Positions 8,387-16,910 of a stretch of DNA of 64,000 nucleotides are shown one piece after another. Position 1 is the stretch's first letter, and each line of letters opens with the position of its first letter. Below the pieces are notes generated by a model. It was not told where the DNA came from and did no database searches. It saw nothing but the letters and a program-made list of their open reading frames with translations. This DNA is from Shewanella saliphila (lineage in GTDB: Bacteria > Pseudomonadota > Gammaproteobacteria > Enterobacterales > Shewanellaceae), in assembly GCF_014648295.1 (NCBI RefSeq), contig NZ_BMQV01000013.1, positions 1 through 64,000 of the forward strand, given 5' to 3'. The translations under genes were made by a program, and so were the position numbers.

Positions 8387-9283
8387 TCAAACCAAATTAT
8401 GAATAATATCGATGATGGGTTGGTAGCGTTTTGCCAACGGGCGGTGCTTCTTGTTGATTAAAAATAATGGCTCACTGACGCCCTGCTTTGGATCCTCTAT
8501 ACCATCGAGCTTGGCAATGCATATTTGGGCTTGCTGGGCAAAACTGTCTACGGCAAATTGTGGCAACACGGCAAAGGCTAAGCCTTTTGCTACTGGTACC
8601 AGTATCTGATTCAGCTGGTTAACATAACTTCTTATTGGCACTTGTTGTGCCATGGCTTGCTTGTCATTAAAGTAATGATTCACAATTTGTTGCCAATAAT
8701 GCATACCATCGGGATGCGCTACCATGCCAAGTGCCATTAATTGTTCAAAGTTTAAGGTGGTTTCTTGATACTTTTTCGGCATCACAATACATAAAGCTTG
8801 CTGCCCAAGAGGTGTGAGTTCGAGCTCATCCATATGCACAGCTTGGGTGATAATGCCAAGCTCAACCTGGTTGGCTAACACATTGTCAATGATGCGCTTA
8901 TTAGGCGCAGCTTCGAGTGAGATTTGTAATTGCTGGTGCGGCTGTTGGTAATCAATTAAATGCGGATAAAGTAATAACGCCAGCGAGCCAGAACATGCCA
9001 CTCGGCACTCGCCAACATAAACATCATCAACAGCCAGTTGTGATAACAGTTGTTGCTGCTGTTGCTGCCAAAGTAAGGCTTGTTGATGTAGTTGAATGCC
9101 CGCTTCAGTCAGCTCAAAACGTTTTCCAACACGATATAACAATGCCACCCCCACTTGCTCTTCCAACTTTTTAATGTGTTGGCTCACCCCGGGTTGGGTC
9201 ATAAACAGTTGTTCTGCGGTGTGGGTAAAGTGCCCGACTTCAACTAACTTAATAAAGGTGGTTAACCATTGCTGATTTAACAT
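8387..9283 (-). CDS. LysR-family transcriptional regulator
   Basis: A 298-residue LysR-type regulator: an N-terminal winged helix-turn-helix (HFTHTAEQLFMTQPGVSQHIKKLEE, about residues 18-42) and a C-terminal periplasmic-binding-like effector domain. The reading frame can be extended by four codons to a TTG, but GGAG sits 7 nt before the ATG at 9283, so I take that start. The target is unknown; no divergent gene shares its promoter, and rsuA lies upstream in the same direction. The upstream region carries an unusual 15-bp tandem repeat (9344-9411). Confidence 0.85.
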   Translation of the reverse strand: MLNQQWLTTFIKLVEVGHFTHTAEQLFMTQPGVSQHIKKLEEQVGVALLYRVGKRFELTEAGIQLHQQALLWQQQQQQLLSQLAVDDVYVGECRVACSGSLALLLYPHLIDYQQPHQQLQISLEAAPNKRIIDNVLANQVELGIITQAVHMDELELTPLGQQALCIVMPKKYQETTLNFEQLMALGMVAHPDGMHYWQQIVNHYFNDKQAMAQQVPIRSYVNQLNQILVPVAKGLAFAVLPQFAVDSFAQQAQICIAKLDGIEDPKQGVSEPLFLINKKHRPLAKRYQPIIDIIHNLV

Positions 9284-9343
9284 GCCAAACTCCAACGCTA
9301 AATGATGTCGATAGCATAACAGCTTTGATAATTTTAGATTATC

Positions 9344-9411
9344 GATAAGTCTATTTTTGATAAGTCTTTTATTGATACGTCTTTTATTGATAATTCTTGT
9401 ATTGATAAGAA
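9344..9411. repeat. 15-bp tandem repeat, about 4.5 copies
   Basis: Units start at 9344, 9359, 9374, 9389 and 9404 and follow the consensus GATAAGTCTTTTATT with one to four changes each. They lie between rsuA and the LysR gene, 60 bp or more upstream of the LysR start. Evenly phased AT-rich repeats could be a regulator binding array or simple slippage. Confidence 0.7.
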
Positions 9412-9439
9412 ATGTTGAAAAACGAGTTTTATGTTGATG

Positions 9440-10159
9440 TTAGCTAAGAGCCGCTCCATCTTCGCTATTTACCGTGTAAAAAGAGCTGATCTCCTCTGCG
9501 GTTAAATAGCGCCACTGACCTTCAGGCACATCGAGTTCTACTGCACCAATACGTTGCCGATGCAGCGCTACCACTTTATTGCCCACGGCGGCAAACATGC
9601 GTTTAACCTGATGAAACTTACCTTCAGTGAGTGTAAGCAACACCTGTTGTGCTGAGATAATCTCTAACCTTGCAGGTAATGTTAAGCCCTTTTCGCCCTG
9701 TAATGCGATCCCATTGGCAAAGCGCTCGGCGACATCCTCTTTAATCGGTTTTGCCAAATTAACCCGATAAGTTTTATAACACGCGTATTTGGGCGAGGTG
9801 ATATTAAATGTCCAACGGCCATCGTCGGTTATTAACACCAATCCTGTAGTATCAGCATCTAAGCGCCCGGCAATATGAAGCTCTGACGGCCGCTCAATAT
9901 CCAGTAACGAGAATACCGATGGATGAACTCCATCGACGTTTGAACACAAGGTTTGCTGCGGCTTATGTAATAACAGATAACGAAAAGGACGCGGTACTAA
10001 GGTTTGCCCATTGAATTGCACCAGATTATTTTCATGCACTTGAGTGGCTTCATCGGTAACGGCAACGCCATTCACCGACACATTGGCTTGAGCGATACAG
10101 TCACTCACTTGCTGTTGCGTTAATTCGGTACTTTTACTGACAAAACGGTCAAGACGCAT
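9440..10159 (-). CDS. rsuA: 16S rRNA pseudouridine(516) synthase RsuA
   Basis: RsuA converts U516 of 16S rRNA to pseudouridine during small-subunit assembly. The 239-residue protein has an N-terminal S4 RNA-binding domain (about residues 1-55) and the synthase domain with motif GRLDADTTGL at 98-107, where Asp101 is the catalytic aspartate. The segment HQVKRMFAAVGNKVV matches RsuA/RluB/RluE-type enzymes, and similarity to E. coli RsuA runs over the full length. The gene is single and ends 156 bp before the LysR start. Confidence 0.9.
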   Translation of the reverse strand: MRLDRFVSKSTELTQQQVSDCIAQANVSVNGVAVTDEATQVHENNLVQFNGQTLVPRPFRYLLLHKPQQTLCSNVDGVHPSVFSLLDIERPSELHIAGRLDADTTGLVLITDDGRWTFNITSPKYACYKTYRVNLAKPIKEDVAERFANGIALQGEKGLTLPARLEIISAQQVLLTLTEGKFHQVKRMFAAVGNKVVALHRQRIGAVELDVPEGQWRYLTAEEISSFYTVNSEDGAALS

Positions 10160-10279
10160 GTGATAGTGATACCCAGGATAATGATTTAAACCATCGTTAA
10201 ACTATTTATAAACACGCTATAAACTAAGTCAGGCTGTTTAACGTATGTATTGGCAAACCCAATAACGACATCATACGCA

Positions 10280-10534
10280 ATGCTTTCAGCGCAAGATACC
10301 TCAAGAATTATTGAAATGGCCTGGGAAGATCGTACGCCATTTGAAGCCATTGAACACTTATATAGCTTAAACGAATCTGCCGTCATCAAATTGATGCGCA
10401 GTACCATGAAACCAGGTAGCTTTAAACTGTGGCGAGCACGCGTTACAGGCCGAAAAACCAAACACCTTAAGTTACGACCTGAGGGAGTTGATCGTGGTTA
10501 CTGCCCTACTCAATATAAGCCGCGATCTAAATAG
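10280..10534 (+). CDS. TIGR03643 / DUF2805 family protein
   Basis: A small basic protein of 84 residues with the family signature IIEMAWEDRTPFEAI near the N-terminus and a conserved tail of Arg, Lys and Gly residues (TGRKTKHLKLRPEG). The function of the family is unknown; the first half looks like a helix-turn-helix. The frame extends upstream to a TTG at 10250, but the ATG at 10280 begins where the conserved family core begins. No clear ribosome binding site is visible for either start. It is divergent from rsuA. Confidence 0.78.
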   Translation: MLSAQDTSRIIEMAWEDRTPFEAIEHLYSLNESAVIKLMRSTMKPGSFKLWRARVTGRKTKHLKLRPEGVDRGYCPTQYKPRSK

Positions 10535-10566
10535 CCTGAGTTCGGGATCTATGAAGTAAAAAACAA

Positions 10567-10592
10567 AAGGGAGATGACAATGCATCTCCCTT
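10567..10592 (-). terminator. rho-independent terminator of ybbAP
   Basis: AAGGGAGATG pairs with CATCTCCCTT around a 6-nt loop, and the minus strand continues with TTTGTTTTTT. It ends the ybbA-ybbP transcript and may also stop the DUF2805 gene from the other side. Confidence 0.85.
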
Positions 10593-10625
10593 CGCTCATT
10601 TAGCGGTTATTGAGGTCAGTGTGTG

Positions 10626-13109
10626 CTAACCCGCTTTTAACATATCACTGCACGACTTATTCAATAATTGTCTGCAACGCCACACGCCGAGTATTGAAAC
10701 AATGGCGGCGCCAGCCACAGGTGCGATTCCCCACCATGGCCAATGCATATACACAACCAACTCAAACACCTGAGTTTTAAGCATGTACAAGGCAAACTCA
10801 GCCACGATGACCGCTAACAAGCCAGCAATGGCACCCAGTAGGGCAAACTCAAAGCCGGTTGATGCCCGCAATAACCAACCCGATGCGCCAAAGGTGCGTA
10901 ATACCGCTAACTCACGTTGACGAGTGGCCATACCGGCCTCCGTTTGGGCAATCAGCACTAGCGCACTGGCCAACAACACCAATGCTAAGACTAACGACAA
11001 AGACAAAGACACTTGCTCAATAATTTGCCTTAACTGCCCTACCATGGCGCCAACATCAATAATCGACACCGTCGGGAATTGCCTAATTAATTGCAACACC
11101 ACCTGGTCTGCCGTTAATAGGCTGCCGTCTGCGGCCAATAGTTGATCATTAAGATGAAAACTGGCCATAGAGGTATACGCAAAAGGCTCAAGTGCTTTAG
11201 GGGTAAAAATCATATAAAAGTTTGGCTGTAAGGTTTCCCACTGTACCTGTCTAATACTGGCAACAGTGACCGACAAATCCTGGTTATCGATTCGATAAGT
11301 CAGTTTATCACCCAGTTTAAGTTCCAAACGCTCAGCCACACCAGATTCAACAGACACCTCATCGTCGGTTTGATTAAACTGACCCTCAAGCAATTTGTTA
11401 TTGGGCGGCAAGGTATCACGATAAGTTAAGTTTAACTCACGAGAGATCCCCACTCGACCTTCTTCGCCATCTTCTGATTGGCGACGAGAAATTAACTCTT
11501 CATCATTAATGTGGGTTAAACGTCCACGCACAACCGGATATATATCGGTAGCTTTAATATGATTGAGGGTTAAAAAGTCATCGAGCGGTTTGCTGTCTTC
11601 AGGGGCAATGTTCACCAAAAAGTAATTAGGCGCATTTTCTGGTAACTGCTTTTGCCACTCGTTAAGCAAATCTTGTCTTAGTGCCAAGATAGTCAGCAAC
11701 AACACCAAAGCACTGCTAAAACCGACTAATTGCACCGCATTTTGACGAGCGCGACGACGCAGCCCAGCCAAAGCAAGTTGCAATGGGTTGGTGGTTCTCA
11801 TGCCAATGCCGTGACCGAGGCGGATCATCACAAACCCTAATAGGCTCAGTAACACGCCAAGTAACATGACCGCTAACACTACCGTCATGGTGAGTGCGAG
11901 GCTTTTAGAATACAAATAACCTAAAAGCGCCATCGCCGCTAAGCTGAGGAGCAAATGCAACCACATGCCGAGTTGTAAACCCTCAAGCTGACGTTGCAGC
12001 ACCCGCAGTGGCGGGATCGCCAATAAACGCATTAACGGATAAGCCGAAAACATAAACGCACTGATTAACCCGGTACTGACACCGAGTAATACAGGGCGTA
12101 AGTAAGGCGGCGAATACGCAGCGATTTCGGGCGGTAAAAACGCCGTGATACCAAGATCGAGTAACAAGCCACCGATTAAACCAAGCGCAATACCCAATAT
12201 GGTCACTAATGAAAGATGCAAACCAAATAACACGCGGATTTGTTTACCCGACGCGCCAAAGGTTTTTAGCATCGCGACCACATCATAATGGCGTTGACAA
12301 TAACGCTGCGCCGCAATACCGATAGCCGCACACGCCAATGCAATACCCAATAAACTGGCCAGTAATAAAAAGCGCTCTGCACGCTGTACCGCTGAGGCAA
12401 TAGGTGAATCGCCCGACTGCACATCAACCCAACGTTGGCTGTTATTGAGTAACGGTTTAGCTTGTTGCTCAAATGCGCTTAATTGCTCAGCATTACCGGT
12501 AAACTGGTACAGGTAAGTTACGCGGCTGCCCGGCTGAATAATCCCTGTTGCAGCAACATCATTTAGGTGAATAAGCAACACTGGTGATGAGGCAAACGGA
12601 TTAAAACCGGCGTCGGGTAAGCGACTGATTTCTTCGGTTAGTGATAACTCACTGTTACCTAATTCAATGCTTTTAGGGTAATTAAGCAAGCCGCCTAAAC
12701 GATTTTCATACCAGGCTTGGCCTGTTTGCGGTAACGCGCGCGTTGTGCCGGTGCTGAGCTCAATATCGCCTTTTAGTGGGTAACCATCACCCACTGCTTT
12801 TACGGTCACTAATTGAAATTTATCGCCAGAATACACCATAGAGTTAAATTGCATATTAGTGACATGGGCAAGGCCAATGTCGTCTGCAATGGTTAACACT
12901 TTAGGGTCTAACTCAACGGGTGAATCGATAATACGGTCGGCAGCAATAAAGTTAGCGGCTTCACCATTAATGGCCACTTGTAAACGCTCGCTAACCCGAG
13001 CAAGCCCAGTGACCGACAATACGGCTAGTGTTATCGCTAACACAATTAAAACTAATTGGCCTTGTGCAAGCTCACGCTTAAACAAACGCCAAGCAATGCG
13101 CCATTCCAT
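10626..13109 (-). CDS. ybbP: ABC transporter permease, FtsX family (YbbP-like)
   Basis: An 827-residue inner-membrane permease. It has an N-terminal membrane anchor, a large periplasmic MacB-like domain, four internal membrane segments near residues 250-470, a second periplasmic domain and three C-terminal segments. This is the two-FtsX-domain layout of YbbP. It works with the ATPase encoded just upstream, whose stop codon overlaps its start (TAATG). Such systems belong to the MacB/LolCDE class of mechanotransmission transporters, and in E. coli ybbAP is divergent from tesA, as here. The substrate is not established; a link to lipid or acyl cargo is suggested by the neighbour. Confidence 0.88.
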   Translation of the reverse strand: MEWRIAWRLFKRELAQGQLVLIVLAITLAVLSVTGLARVSERLQVAINGEAANFIAADRIIDSPVELDPKVLTIADDIGLAHVTNMQFNSMVYSGDKFQLVTVKAVGDGYPLKGDIELSTGTTRALPQTGQAWYENRLGGLLNYPKSIELGNSELSLTEEISRLPDAGFNPFASSPVLLIHLNDVAATGIIQPGSRVTYLYQFTGNAEQLSAFEQQAKPLLNNSQRWVDVQSGDSPIASAVQRAERFLLLASLLGIALACAAIGIAAQRYCQRHYDVVAMLKTFGASGKQIRVLFGLHLSLVTILGIALGLIGGLLLDLGITAFLPPEIAAYSPPYLRPVLLGVSTGLISAFMFSAYPLMRLLAIPPLRVLQRQLEGLQLGMWLHLLLSLAAMALLGYLYSKSLALTMTVVLAVMLLGVLLSLLGFVMIRLGHGIGMRTTNPLQLALAGLRRRARQNAVQLVGFSSALVLLLTILALRQDLLNEWQKQLPENAPNYFLVNIAPEDSKPLDDFLTLNHIKATDIYPVVRGRLTHINDEELISRRQSEDGEEGRVGISRELNLTYRDTLPPNNKLLEGQFNQTDDEVSVESGVAERLELKLGDKLTYRIDNQDLSVTVASIRQVQWETLQPNFYMIFTPKALEPFAYTSMASFHLNDQLLAADGSLLTADQVVLQLIRQFPTVSIIDVGAMVGQLRQIIEQVSLSLSLVLALVLLASALVLIAQTEAGMATRQRELAVLRTFGASGWLLRASTGFEFALLGAIAGLLAVIVAEFALYMLKTQVFELVVYMHWPWWGIAPVAGAAIVSILGVWRCRQLLNKSCSDMLKAG

Positions 13110-13858
13110 TAGTTTGCCTCCACTAGTTGTGGATCAGATGCACTTTCGCGCTGGGTCGCTTCTGCTGCAGGCTCAGATAAATGACCGCTTTCCATCACTA
13201 ACTGCCTTGCACAACGCTGGGCAAGGTGTAAGTCATGAGTAACCAGTACCAAAGTGGTGTCGCTTTCTTGGTTGAGGACAAATAACATGTCGGCAATTTT
13301 GTCGCCATTTACACTGTCTAAGTTACCGGTCGGCTCATCGGCAAACAGCACTTTAGGTTCACAAATAAATGCTCTGGCAATCGCAACACGTTGCTGCTCA
13401 CCGCCCGATAATTGTTTCGGTAAGTGGTTTAAGCGATGCGACAAGCCAACACGTTCAAGCATCGCTTGCGCTTTTTGTTTCGCATCGGTAACGCCAGCAA
13501 GCTCAGCAGGCAACATCACGTTTTCTAACGCGGTTAAGGTGTCGACCAACATAAAGGATTGAAAAATAAAACTGACTTTTTGTTTACGCAGCGCTGCTTT
13601 TTGTTCTTCATTGAGTCCTGATAATGCCACCCCATCAAGGACAATTTCACCTGAAGTTGGTGTGTCTAATGCTGCTAATAATCCAAGCAAGGTTGATTTA
13701 CCCGAACCCGACGGTCCAAGAATAGCAATACTGTCGCCCTGCTTGACTTCTATATTAATGCCGTTGAGGATAGACAACTCTCCCTCTTGGGTCACCACAG
13801 TTTTATTAAGGTTAGTTACCGTTATGGCACTGGTATTTAGAACGCTATTATTAGACAT
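13109..13858 (-). CDS. ybbA: ABC transporter ATPase YbbA
   Basis: A 249-residue ATP-binding subunit of the LolD/MacB type: Walker A GPSGSGKS, Q-loop FQSFML, signature LSGGEQQR, Walker B VLFADEPTGNLD and the switch VTHD. The start is taken at the ATG 11 codons inside the longest frame because AGAAGGA lies 6 nt before it. It forms a translationally coupled operon with ybbP (one-base stop/start overlap). The promoter region is shared with, and partly overlaps the leader of, the divergent tesA. Confidence 0.92.
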   Translation of the reverse strand: MSNNSVLNTSAITVTNLNKTVVTQEGELSILNGINIEVKQGDSIAILGPSGSGKSTLLGLLAALDTPTSGEIVLDGVALSGLNEEQKAALRKQKVSFIFQSFMLVDTLTALENVMLPAELAGVTDAKQKAQAMLERVGLSHRLNHLPKQLSGGEQQRVAIARAFICEPKVLFADEPTGNLDSVNGDKIADMLFVLNQESDTTLVLVTHDLHLAQRCARQLVMESGHLSEPAAEATQRESASDPQLVEAN

Positions 13859-13874
13859 ACAATCCTTCTTATTT

Positions 13875-14477
13875 TTGTCGCTTAAACGCATATTAGCAGC
13901 TGCATTTACGTTAATGTTGATGTGCGCGCCTACCTATGCTGCCACGGTTTTGATACTAGGCGATAGCCTAAGTGCAGGCTATGGCATGCCAGAAAACCAA
14001 GGCTGGGTGCAATTGCTGCGCGATGAACTGCCGCAACACACTATTGTTAACGGCTCTGTTAGTGGTGAAACAACCGCTGGAGGATTGCGCAGACTCCCGA
14101 ATTTACTGGCCTCCAGCCAACCTGACCTAGTGGTTGTTGAGCTAGGTGGCAATGATGGCCTACGTGGTTTCCCACCAAACCAGCTGAAATCAAATCTTAC
14201 AAAAATCATTACGCTAGCAGAAGATCAAGGCGCAAAAGTGTTATTAACTGAAATCATGGTGCCGCCTAATTATGGCCCTCGTTATAGCAAAATGTTCACT
14301 GAGGTCTATCATCAATTAGCTGGCGAATACGCTATCAACTTAGCGCCATTCTTTATGCAAGAGATTGCCGCCGATAAAAGCCTAATGCAACGCGATGGTA
14401 TTCACCCTAATGAGCAGGCTCAAAGTAAAATTACGCAATGGATGCTCCCTTGGATCACTGAAGCGCTAGATAAGTAA
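13875..14477 (+). CDS. tesA: multifunctional acyl-CoA thioesterase I / lysophospholipase L1 (TesA)
   Basis: A periplasmic SGNH hydrolase that cleaves acyl thioesters, lysophospholipids and arylesters. Block I is GDSLSAGYG with the nucleophile Ser31, block II SGETTAGG, block III GGNDGLRG and block V DGIHPN with the catalytic Asp and His. A signal peptide of 22 residues ends in PTYA. No ATG fits: the best start is the TTG at 13875, since the frame further upstream runs antisense through ybbA and the next ATG would cut into the signal peptide. The product is 200 residues, close to E. coli TesA (208). Confidence 0.9.
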   Translation: MSLKRILAAAFTLMLMCAPTYAATVLILGDSLSAGYGMPENQGWVQLLRDELPQHTIVNGSVSGETTAGGLRRLPNLLASSQPDLVVVELGGNDGLRGFPPNQLKSNLTKIITLAEDQGAKVLLTEIMVPPNYGPRYSKMFTEVYHQLAGEYAINLAPFFMQEIAADKSLMQRDGIHPNEQAQSKITQWMLPWITEALDK

Positions 14478-14490
14478 CTATTTAAATTTT

Positions 14491-14543
14491 ATGACTTTCA
14501 CAGCAAATGTTAAAAAGATTTTAATAAAATCAATAAAAGTCAT
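14491..14543. other. nested inverted repeat behind tesA
   Basis: ATGACTTT (14491-14498) and AAAGTCAT (14536-14543) form an outer stem, and GATTTT/AAAATC a small inner one. It may end the tesA transcript or influence the DUF3083 promoter, but there is no T-run. Confidence 0.3.
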
Positions 14544-14635
14544 ATTAATTTCAGTTTCAATGTTTAAAATGGATGCCAGCAAGCAATTAAATAACGATAA
14601 ACTTTAGACAACACTAGACAATTTAAGGAAATAAT

Positions 14636-15706
14636 ATGTCCGTCAGTCGTCAAAAAAAAGTATATTTACCTAGTGCGACCCGTAAAAACCAATACATCAC
14701 GATCGGATTCCCATTAACCGACGAATACCTAAGCAAATACAGTAGTTTAGAAAATTGTTACGATGAATTCAGTAAATTAGTATACCAACTCGCTGAAAAA
14801 CAAGAATTGTATAACGTTCATGTTGTGACTACCGATAAATTGCCTATGGTGCGCTTTCACAGTGAAGCTTACTCTTTAAGTTCAAACGAACAACTGCGTT
14901 TCTTTTATAACCCGGCCTATCATGAAGCAAACAGTTTGCACAGCACACCAGGTTTCAGGGCGCGTAAATTACGTATTGTCTTTTTAGCCACAGGTGCAGA
15001 TTTACGCAGTAATGCGGCCGGTTTTCATAATAAAGTGAAGCAATTTATTGCTGAACTTGCGCCGCTGTTACCTGTTCAAGATGTACCAATTAAAATTCGT
15101 GACCATCAGCATATTTCTTATGACTTTTTTGCCAAAGCAAAGGGCTTAAAAGAAACATACGGTTATAAACTGCGCGCGGTAGACAGCCGTTATCAGCGTC
15201 GTCACTGCGAGCTACCAGAAAACGTCAGTACCTTAAACTACGTCACCATCAACATTCCTGTTGACCGCCGGATTAAAAAGCAATTACTGGCCAATGACAA
15301 CGTCGATTTTGATTCGATTTATCAAAATGTGTATGACAAATTTGTCGACGCAACCAAAAGTAAGCAATTAAAACGTGTTGCAATGGTCGCCAATGGTAAG
15401 TTGCCGCTGGTGCGTAACAGTAAATACGAACAGCTCACCAGCACAGATGAGTTTCAGATGATTGGTTTTGACCCTCACGCTCAATCTCCAGATCCTATTG
15501 GCCACTGGGACAGCAGTAAATTAGTCGATGTGTTCCGTTTTGTGATTGTTGCGGGCAAGAGTGATGAAACAGATGAAGGTTACGGACGCTTTATGAACCA
15601 GGTAGAAGATGCACTGCGAGTTTTCACTCAAGCATTTGATATCGATAAAGAACATGTCGATGTGACTTTACGCTTCCACCAGCACATCAGTTATAAAGCT
15701 CAATAA
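14636..15706 (+). CDS. DUF3083 family protein with internal duplication
   Basis: A 356-residue soluble protein of a family found in Shewanella and relatives and annotated only as DUF3083. Two halves repeat: YITIGFPLTDEY ... KLPMVR ... IRDHQHISYDFF in residues 20-165, and YVTINIPVDRRI ... KLPLVR ... LRFHQHISYKA in residues 200-356. Each half therefore ends in the same HQHISY motif. No catalytic signature is evident and the function is unknown. AAGGAAATA precedes the ATG. The gene is single, between tesA and a strong terminator. Confidence 0.8.
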   Translation: MSVSRQKKVYLPSATRKNQYITIGFPLTDEYLSKYSSLENCYDEFSKLVYQLAEKQELYNVHVVTTDKLPMVRFHSEAYSLSSNEQLRFFYNPAYHEANSLHSTPGFRARKLRIVFLATGADLRSNAAGFHNKVKQFIAELAPLLPVQDVPIKIRDHQHISYDFFAKAKGLKETYGYKLRAVDSRYQRRHCELPENVSTLNYVTINIPVDRRIKKQLLANDNVDFDSIYQNVYDKFVDATKSKQLKRVAMVANGKLPLVRNSKYEQLTSTDEFQMIGFDPHAQSPDPIGHWDSSKLVDVFRFVIVAGKSDETDEGYGRFMNQVEDALRVFTQAFDIDKEHVDVTLRFHQHISYKAQ

Positions 15707-15737
15707 TAATGGCATCATTATGATGCTGACCTAAAAC

Positions 15738-15765
15738 AAAAACGACAGCCTAGGCTGTCGTTTTT
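15738..15765. terminator. bidirectional rho-independent terminator
   Basis: A 13-bp perfect stem (AAAAACGACAGCC with its complement, two-base centre TA) separates the convergent DUF3083 and sohB genes. A-run and T-run on either side serve both strands. Confidence 0.92.
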
Positions 15766-15778
15766 ATGAGTACCAATA

Positions 15779-16801
15779 TTACACCGATTGATTACGCTCA
15801 ATGAGCTTGTTCATCACGGCATTAACAGATAACGATGCACCATGAGCTATTTTATCTGCCAGCTTCTTCTTCATTTGATATCTGATTTTGATCACTTGAT
15901 GGCTGCTAGCTAGATTTAAAATCACATCATCGCTAGTCGAAATCTCATCAATCAACCCTAAATCAATGGCTTGTTGGCCATACCAATGTTCGCCTGTTGC
16001 CACTTTACTAATGTCCATTTCAGGACGGTAGCGGCCAACAAACTCTTTAAACAACACATGTGTCTCTTCAAGTTCTTGCTGAAACTTAGCACGGCCTTCA
16101 TCGGTATTTTCACCAAAAATGGTTAATGTGCGCTTAAAGTCGCCCGCAGTATGTTGCTCATAATCAATATCGTGCTTTTTGAGCAAACGGTTAAAGTTTG
16201 GCACTTGCGCCACAACCCCAATAGAGCCAACAATAGCAAACGGCGCGGCATACACTTTATTTGCCACACAGGCCATCATATAGCCACCACTGGCAGCGAC
16301 TTTATCAATACATATAGACAACGGAATATTCGCTTGGCGAAGACGGTCTAATTGGCTTGATGCTAAACCATAACCATGCACCATACCGCCACCACTTTCT
16401 ACATTCACCAACACTTGGTCGTCTTTATCGGCGATAGTTAAAATAGCGGTGACTTCTTCACGCAGCGATGCCACTTCACTGGCATCAATGCTGCCTTTAA
16501 AGTCGATAACAAAGACTTTTCCTTTGGTGACATCTGATTTTTCAGCCGCTTTCTCATCTGCCTTAACTTGCTTTTCATAGGCTTTAAATTGCTTTTTAGA
16601 GAGCAATTCTTCTTTTAATTGATGCTTTAGCTGAATGAGTTCATCTGAAATATCAGTGAGTCGTAATTCACCTTTGTCAGCTTTATTTTTTATGTTACTG
16701 GCAAGTACCAATACCACGACGGCCAATATCGCGACTACGATTGTGACGGCTTTTGCTAAAAATAAGCCGTATTCATATAAAAATTCCAAATCTCGCTCCA
16801 T
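15779..16801 (-). CDS. sohB: probable protease SohB (S49 family)
   Basis: An inner-membrane protease of the signal-peptide-peptidase A family. Residues 10-34 are a membrane anchor, residues 50-90 are charged and helical, and the S49 core follows. The nucleophile Ser171 sits in KVAASGGYMMA and the base is probably Lys223 in DFKRTL, with VGSIGV between them. The length of 340 fits SohB (E. coli 349). In E. coli a multicopy sohB compensates for loss of DegP, so a role in envelope protein turnover is likely. It is single and shares a terminator with the convergent DUF3083 gene. Confidence 0.9.
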   Translation of the reverse strand: MERDLEFLYEYGLFLAKAVTIVVAILAVVVLVLASNIKNKADKGELRLTDISDELIQLKHQLKEELLSKKQFKAYEKQVKADEKAAEKSDVTKGKVFVIDFKGSIDASEVASLREEVTAILTIADKDDQVLVNVESGGGMVHGYGLASSQLDRLRQANIPLSICIDKVAASGGYMMACVANKVYAAPFAIVGSIGVVAQVPNFNRLLKKHDIDYEQHTAGDFKRTLTIFGENTDEGRAKFQQELEETHVLFKEFVGRYRPEMDISKVATGEHWYGQQAIDLGLIDEISTSDDVILNLASSHQVIKIRYQMKKKLADKIAHGASLSVNAVMNKLIERNQSV

Positions 16802-16858
16802 ATAGGGAAAACTAACTCATGCTATTTTATCAGTATTTATCGATTAATAGAGAATAAA

Positions 16859-16880
16859 AAACCCAGCATTTGCTGGGTTT
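16859..16880 (-). terminator. terminator of the lipase gene
   Basis: AAACCCAGCA and TGCTGGGTTT form a 10-bp stem, and the minus strand continues with TTTTTTATT. Confidence 0.85.
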
Positions 16881-16910
16881 TGAATGAATACTGTCACTAA
16901 ATAGTAAGTA

